This document shows positions 30,481-34,709 of a stretch of 34,709 bases of DNA, one piece after another. The notes under the pieces are model-generated. The model was not told the origin of the DNA. It saw nothing but the letters and a program-made list of their open reading frames with translations, and did not search any database. Source of the stretch: Welwitschia mirabilis (taxonomy: Eukaryota; Gnetophyta; Gnetopsida; Welwitschiales); NCBI GenBank assembly GCA_051453625.1, contig JBOZIK010000001.1:86760531-86795239 (forward strand). The letters are read 5' to 3'. Positions within the stretch are counted from its first letter, which is position 1; every line of letters begins with the position of its first letter. The position numbers and the translations under genes were made by a program.

Positions 30481-31008
30481 ACATAAAAGGCACATGTGAT
30501 TATGGTTTATGGTATTCCAATGAAACATCTTTTGATATTGTAGGTTTTAGTGATGCAAATTGGGCTAGATGTAAAGATGATAGAAAAAGGACAAGTGGAA
30601 ATTAGTTCTTTCTAGGTTCATGTCTAGTTGGATGGGCAAGTAAGAAACAAAACTCTATTTCTCTCTCCACTATAGAAGCTGAATAGATTGCTATAGGAAG
30701 TTGTTGCACTTACCTTTTATAGATGAAAGAAATGTTAAAAGATTTTGGTATTACTTTTAAATAAGTTCCTATTTTTTGTGATAATACAGTGCTATTAATA
30801 AATCTAAAAATCCAGTTCAACACTTAAGAATGCGGCATATTAAACTTAGACATCATTTTCTTCATGATCAAGTTGAAAAAGGTCATATATCTATGAATTT
30901 TATTTCTACAAATCAATAATTAGTAGATATTTTTACTAAACCCCTAAATTTTGATACTTTTATTCATCTTAGACACACACTGGGGGTTCTCTTGTCATCC
31001 TATAGTTA
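30480..31008 (+). pseudogene. Sirevirus-like RNase H remnant
   Basis: RNase H part of pol. It contains the VGFSDANWARCKDDRKRTSG block with the first catalytic Asp (near 30540-30600), then a stop, then GWASKKQNSISLSTIEAE, where the second acidic residue is kept and Trp or Tyr after it is a stop. The terminal DIFTKPLNFDTFIHL block follows after a frameshift (near 30925-30970). Pol ends about here; I see no envelope-like frame between it and the LTR. Confidence 0.8.
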
Positions 31009-31019
31009 AGTGTAGGGTC

Positions 31020-31046
31020 GTCAACCGAACTTGATATTCGGTTGAC
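31020..31046. repeat. Hairpin with 10-bp perfect stem
   Basis: GTCAACCGAA (31020-31029) and TTCGGTTGAC (31037-31046) are exact reverse complements around a 7-base loop. The stem contains the same GGTTGAC/GTCAACC core as the LTR palindrome array. It lies just after the end of pol. Confidence 0.8.
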
Positions 31047-31328
31047 TAGAATAGGTTGGTCGACTGGTTATATACTTGGTTGTCTGGTCCCTTAAAGTTT
31101 TATAATGTATTAGTAATAGATTAAAATATTGTTATTTATTTTGTTATTTCTATTTTGATCTCTTGATAAGTCTATGATCTTTTGAATACTCTGATGTTTT
31201 ATTTTTGTCCTATCATCTTAACTATAGCTTACTTGGTTTTTTTTTTTTTTTTTTGGCATTATAATCTAATTTAAATAATTAATTTTTAAATCTATCATGA
31301 GTACTATTTTTACATATGGCATAATGTT

Positions 31329-31644
31329 AGAGGGAGAAAAATTTAATATTTCTAGACACATATCTAAGGTTTACATTTCTTTGTCATTGATGTCAAATGG
31401 GAAGAAAATATAGTGTTTTTAAAGTATTTTTCTCTCAAACATATGTAGTATTTTATCAAAGGGGAAGAAAAAATGATTTGTTTTTAGAAATATTTTATCC
31501 TTTACTTAATGTTGTTTATATGGCTAGGTGAAAGGGGGAGTTTTTATTATGTTAATGTGCCTCAAATTTTTTAGGTAAAAGAGCTTAAATTTGTTTGCTT
31601 TTGAAATCATTTATTTATTTTCCATCAATGTTAAAAGGGGAGAT
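31329..31644 (+). promoter_or_regulatory. Series of polypurine tracts before the 3' LTR
   Basis: Purine runs at 31329-31340, 31395-31410, 31458-31473, 31530-31540 (containing AGGGGGAG) and 31633-31643 (AAAAGGGGAGA, directly before the LTR). The last is the primer for plus-strand synthesis. Several tracts with an AGGGGGAG core upstream of the LTR are a reported Sirevirus mark. Confidence 0.7.
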
Positions 31645-32310
31645 TGTTGAGTTATACATTACTAATTGATGTCAAACTAATGTTTCTTTATAGAAAATGT
31701 TGTATATGTTGTGTAAAAGAATGTGAGTATATGCAGATTAAAAGATGGAACAAAATATGCACTAGAAACTTGCCTAGTTACTTTACCCTCTAGAGGCGTC
31801 GATCGTATCCTAACGGGATCGACTGCCCTGAAGCTATCAAAGGAAAAATAAACTAAAAACCCAGAGGGATCGACTAGATTCTGCTAGAGTCAACCGAACC
31901 TGTGACTTGAAGAATCAATATCTCTAAACTAAATGGCAAGCAGTCAACCAGATTTTCATGGGGTTGATCAAAGTTGAGGACTTGATAGACAGTTGATCTA
32001 AACTGAGAGACAAGGAGCTGACTAAACCTAGGATGGGATCAACTAGACTGGGGTCGACTAGACTTGGAGACGTAAAAACCTAGGGTGACCAAAGTCTTCT
32101 CTCGGGCAACCTATGTAATTCACGGCACCATATGGGATTGACCAGATTTTTATGAGGTTGATCGGATGACATGAAAAAGAAATCTATCTAAATGTTATGT
32201 ATCCATTTCCTAGCCATTTGCTAACCATTTTGTAGCCATGTATAGCTGTTGGAGGAGCAATCATTTATAATATATTCTAATAGCCTTCCATTATAAATAG
32301 CTAGGCAATA
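31645..32310 (+). repeat. Sirevirus-like 3' LTR, left part
   Basis: Starts TGTTGAGTTATACATTAC right after the polypurine tract. It contains the palindrome array (31795-32165) and a TATA box (32292-32299), then the 491-N gap. Confidence 0.85.
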
Positions 32311-32801
32311 NNNNNNNNNNNNNNNNNNNNNNNNNNNNNNNNNNNNNNNNNNNNNNNNNNNNNNNNNNNNNNNNNNNNNNNNNNNNNNNNNNNNNNNNNN
32401 NNNNNNNNNNNNNNNNNNNNNNNNNNNNNNNNNNNNNNNNNNNNNNNNNNNNNNNNNNNNNNNNNNNNNNNNNNNNNNNNNNNNNNNNNNNNNNNNNNNN
32501 NNNNNNNNNNNNNNNNNNNNNNNNNNNNNNNNNNNNNNNNNNNNNNNNNNNNNNNNNNNNNNNNNNNNNNNNNNNNNNNNNNNNNNNNNNNNNNNNNNNN
32601 NNNNNNNNNNNNNNNNNNNNNNNNNNNNNNNNNNNNNNNNNNNNNNNNNNNNNNNNNNNNNNNNNNNNNNNNNNNNNNNNNNNNNNNNNNNNNNNNNNNN
32701 NNNNNNNNNNNNNNNNNNNNNNNNNNNNNNNNNNNNNNNNNNNNNNNNNNNNNNNNNNNNNNNNNNNNNNNNNNNNNNNNNNNNNNNNNNNNNNNNNNNN
32801 N
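32311..32801. other. Assembly gap, 491 N, inside the 3' LTR
   Basis: The 200 or so bases before the gap (from about 32092) are present again, diverged, after it (32802-33010). The two sides are therefore overlapping parts of two LTR copies or of one LTR with a duplication, not parts separated by 491 unknown LTR bases. Confidence 0.9.
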
Positions 32802-33715
32802 ATTCTTCTCTTGGGTGACCTATGTAATTCATGACATCACATGAAGTCAACTAGATTTTTGTGAGGTCGATTGGATGGCATGGAAAGAAATTTATTTAAA
32901 CGTTATGTATCTATTATCTCACCATTAGATAGCTAGTTTCTAGTCATTTATTACCATTGGAGTTGCAAATCAATTGTAATAAATCCTAATAGCCTTATAC
33001 TATAAATAGCTAAGCTATAGATGACTAAGAGATCTTTTGGCACTACTATCATTTGGCTAAGTTATCTTGGATCTAAAAGATCAAGATGTGTATTAACTCT
33101 GCTATCTTTGTGGTATCTTGATTTCTTCACATCTAACTAGAGGAGATCTACTATTGGGACATGTATTGCATTCAAAGTTAGATCTAGAGCATTATTGGTG
33201 TTTTACTACAAGAAGAGAGCTTCATCTTTTGTATTGATTTTAGAATGAATGATATTTATGTAATCAAGGCATTACTACATCACTTCCATGGTTTCTAGAG
33301 ATTGAAACTTATCCTTGAAAAGTCTATGCAATAGGTTGAGACTAAGCCTTGAGAAGTTTGTTGTGAAGGTTAAGACTTAGCCTAAAAAAGTCTGCTTGTA
33401 AAGATTACAAGTAAACCTAGAATACCTAGTGGGGTAACAGAGATCCGAGATCTAGATTGGAAGAAGCTGATCATTGAGAGTGGAATAGGGGAGATCTTGA
33501 ACCACTATAAATCTGGCTTACATCAAATTGGTAGTTTTGTGTCTTTTTATTTTTAATTCTTTATTTTTAGTATCTTATTGTTTTGTACACATTGTAGATT
33601 TATTTATTGTTATATGCAAGTTGTATCTCAAATAGTTTTATTTCATATCAATCATTAATTTTTAAAAGAACCTATTCACCCCTACCCCCCTCCTTTAGAG
33701 TTCTCGATCCTATTA
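32802..33715 (+). repeat. Sirevirus-like 3' LTR, right part
   Basis: Matches the 5' LTR from about 24140 to its end: TATA box at 33001-33008, minisatellite at 33299-33401, and end CCTATTA (CA end mutated to TA). No primer site follows, as expected for a 3' LTR. Confidence 0.85.
33299..33401 (+). repeat. 34-bp minisatellite in the 3' LTR
   Basis: Three units (33299-33332, 33333-33366, 33367-33401) matching the array at 24620-24722. Confidence 0.75.
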
Positions 33716-33720
33716 GTTAT
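33716..33720 (+). repeat. Right target-site duplication, GTTAT
   Basis: Four of five bases match ATTAT at 23694-23698. Confidence 0.5.
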
Positions 33721-34689
33721 CACCTGGATGATAGTGTGGGTGACATCCTCAAATAACTATAGATGTAAGATACATGACTACTTAATGATGTTTTTACTGA
33801 CATGTCATCTAGGATGTCATCTATAGGATGATGTAGATGATAATTCTAAACTTTAACTTTTATTTTGGAATTATATCTGTTAGTCATCTAGTAGTGTCTT
33901 CCAGATGATGGAGTGGATAACACACTACTATTTCTACTTCCTTTACCTATAAACATTGGTTCTGAGTACAATTTTAAACTTTGATGTTTTTTCTTGGTTA
34001 AATTTATTCCTTAAGTATTTTATAACTAATATCAATCCCATCGTGGTCATCATGATGGGGATTATTCATAAGTTAATGCTTTAATTTCATTTCTAATCAT
34101 CTTTTCATAAGGTAGAATGTAATACTCTTTAAGTAAAATAAGAAATGAGTCAAATACAGTGTAAAATCTATCTAATTTCTAGCGATCATGAAGCTCTGAT
34201 AAAGTTTTCATATTCTTTAATAAACCTATCTAATTAACCTAGAATAATCCTCAAATATGATGTTAAATACATCTAATTTAGCCTTACAACATAGCCCGTC
34301 ACTTATCCTTGTTAATCTTTGATAAAGTAAGTTGATAGTTCTAGGTTGCAAATCAAATTAAAAGGAATAAATAATTATTTAAACACATAAATTAAATTTA
34401 TAGATCTTACCATATAGGTTCCTAGTCATTATGAGCTCAATATAATATTAGTGGATGATGGGCCAATTTAAATTTCTTTGACTTGTTTTATAGTTTAAAC
34501 TTGAAAAAATTGATTATGCATTAGTGAAGAAATATCTAAAATGTATATGCTAAAGAAAAACATTGGACACACATGATTGTCCTTACTTTAGCCCTCCACT
34601 TAAATGTTTGTCAAATCAACAAGGTAAAAATGGAATGCTATGTGAAAGAAATCATCATAAGATATAACAATAATGGCTAAAAAATTGTT
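33721..34689. other. Flanking sequence, possible continuation of gypsy LTR
   Basis: No gene recognised. GTCATCTAGGATGTCATC and CCAGATGATGG motifs at 33730-33910 resemble the GTCGTC cluster of the gypsy LTR at the left end of the window. The sequence left of the copia composite lies next to a gypsy gag of the right orientation, so this stretch may be the rest of an LTR split by the insertion. From about 34070 on I see only AT-rich DNA. Confidence 0.35.
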
Positions 34690-34709
34690 ACACACACACA
34701 CACACACAC
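34690..34709. repeat. (CA)n microsatellite, cut by window end
   Basis: AC dinucleotide run of 20 bases to the last base of the window. Full length unknown. Confidence 0.95.

Larger units (their letters stand above)
31009..31644 (+). other. Untranslated region between pol and 3' LTR
   Basis: About 640 bases with no coding region. It holds a strong hairpin (31020-31046), a further GGTCGACTGG-type motif near 31061, a poly-T run (31236-31254) and a series of purine tracts. Some Sireviruses carry an envelope-like ORF here; this one does not. Confidence 0.65.
23699..33715 (+). mobile_element. Sirevirus-like Ty1/copia composite element
   Basis: About 10 kb including gaps. It has LTRs of about 1.3 kb, an initiator tRNA-Met primer site, a gag with coiled-coil-like tail, and PR-IN-RT-RNase H order. 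Before the 3' LTR there are several polypurine tracts, one with the AGGGGGAG core, and palindromic CG-containing motifs are repeated in the LTRs. Multiple polypurine tracts and palindrome arrays are known marks of the Sirevirus lineage. The element is not simple: a second LTR fragment and gag start lie at 25835-26760, and integrase occurs twice (27622-28400 and 28750-29290). It is either a tandem/composite insertion or a misassembly of several copies. Inactive. Confidence 0.75.

Noticed and set aside
31009-31644. Envelope-like ORF after pol, as in some Sireviruses
   Set aside because: No frame of useful length or membrane-type segment; the region is AT-rich with purine tracts.
32221-32850. 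209-codon minus frame
   Set aside because: Almost entirely the 491-N gap, inside the 3' LTR.
34690-34709. Terminal (CA)n considered as a telomere-like end
   Set aside because: Plant telomere repeat is TTTAGGG-type; this is an ordinary dinucleotide microsatellite cut by the window edge.

Overview
The window looks like AT-rich, gene-poor nuclear DNA of a land plant, most likely a flowering plant. The basis is the set of mobile elements: Ty1/copia elements primed by initiator tRNA-Met, a Sirevirus-type copia element, a Ty3/gypsy element of Tat/Athila type with a tRNA-Asp-type primer site, and a chromovirus-like gypsy LTR. I found no intact host gene, no tRNA or rRNA, no CRISPR array and no bacterial features. 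Nearly every recognisable protein segment is a broken piece of a retrotransposon. The species cannot be named from what is visible.

Layout. 1-3059: left end of a minus-strand gypsy element, with its primer site at 929-946 and a long LTR at 950-3059 that begins TGTTGCG and ends CGCAACA. Short palindromic GTCGTC/GACGAC motifs occur in the LTR and in the adjacent internal region. 3060-4905: AT-rich spacer. 4906-14578: two copia elements of one family in direct tandem that share the middle LTR (LTR 4906-5187, internal, LTR 9784-10065, internal, LTR 14296-14578). Both internal regions carry gag, protease, integrase, reverse transcriptase and RNase H remnants in normal order, with many stops and frameshifts. 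At least five stops sit at the same codon in both. 14579-17173: spacer with nothing recognised. 17174-18704: minus-strand gypsy LTR with TATA box, 7-bp inverted termini and primer site. 18705-20740: AT-rich DNA with a short tandem repeat. 20740-22750: decayed minus-strand gypsy gag and protease, readable only by piecing frames. 22750-23698: its probable leader and part of its LTR.

23699-33715 is a Sirevirus-like composite: a 5' LTR of about 1.3 kb, a gag start, a gap, a second LTR fragment with a second gag start, then protease, integrase, a gap, a second integrase copy, RT, RNase H, several polypurine tracts and a 3' LTR. It sits between 5-bp flanks ATTAT and GTTAT, a likely target-site duplication with one mutation. 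33716-34709 is flanking sequence, possibly the rest of the interrupted gypsy LTR, ending in a (CA)n repeat.

Twelve N runs interrupt the window, seven of them exactly 100 bases long. At four of these the sequence just left of the gap is repeated just right of it, so they look like unmerged overlapping contigs rather than missing DNA. The larger duplications around the gaps at 25735, 28650 and 32311 may likewise be assembly effects. I found no functional new system. The most interesting points are the two tandem or composite element structures, the shared inactivating mutations, and the repeated palindrome arrays in the LTRs.
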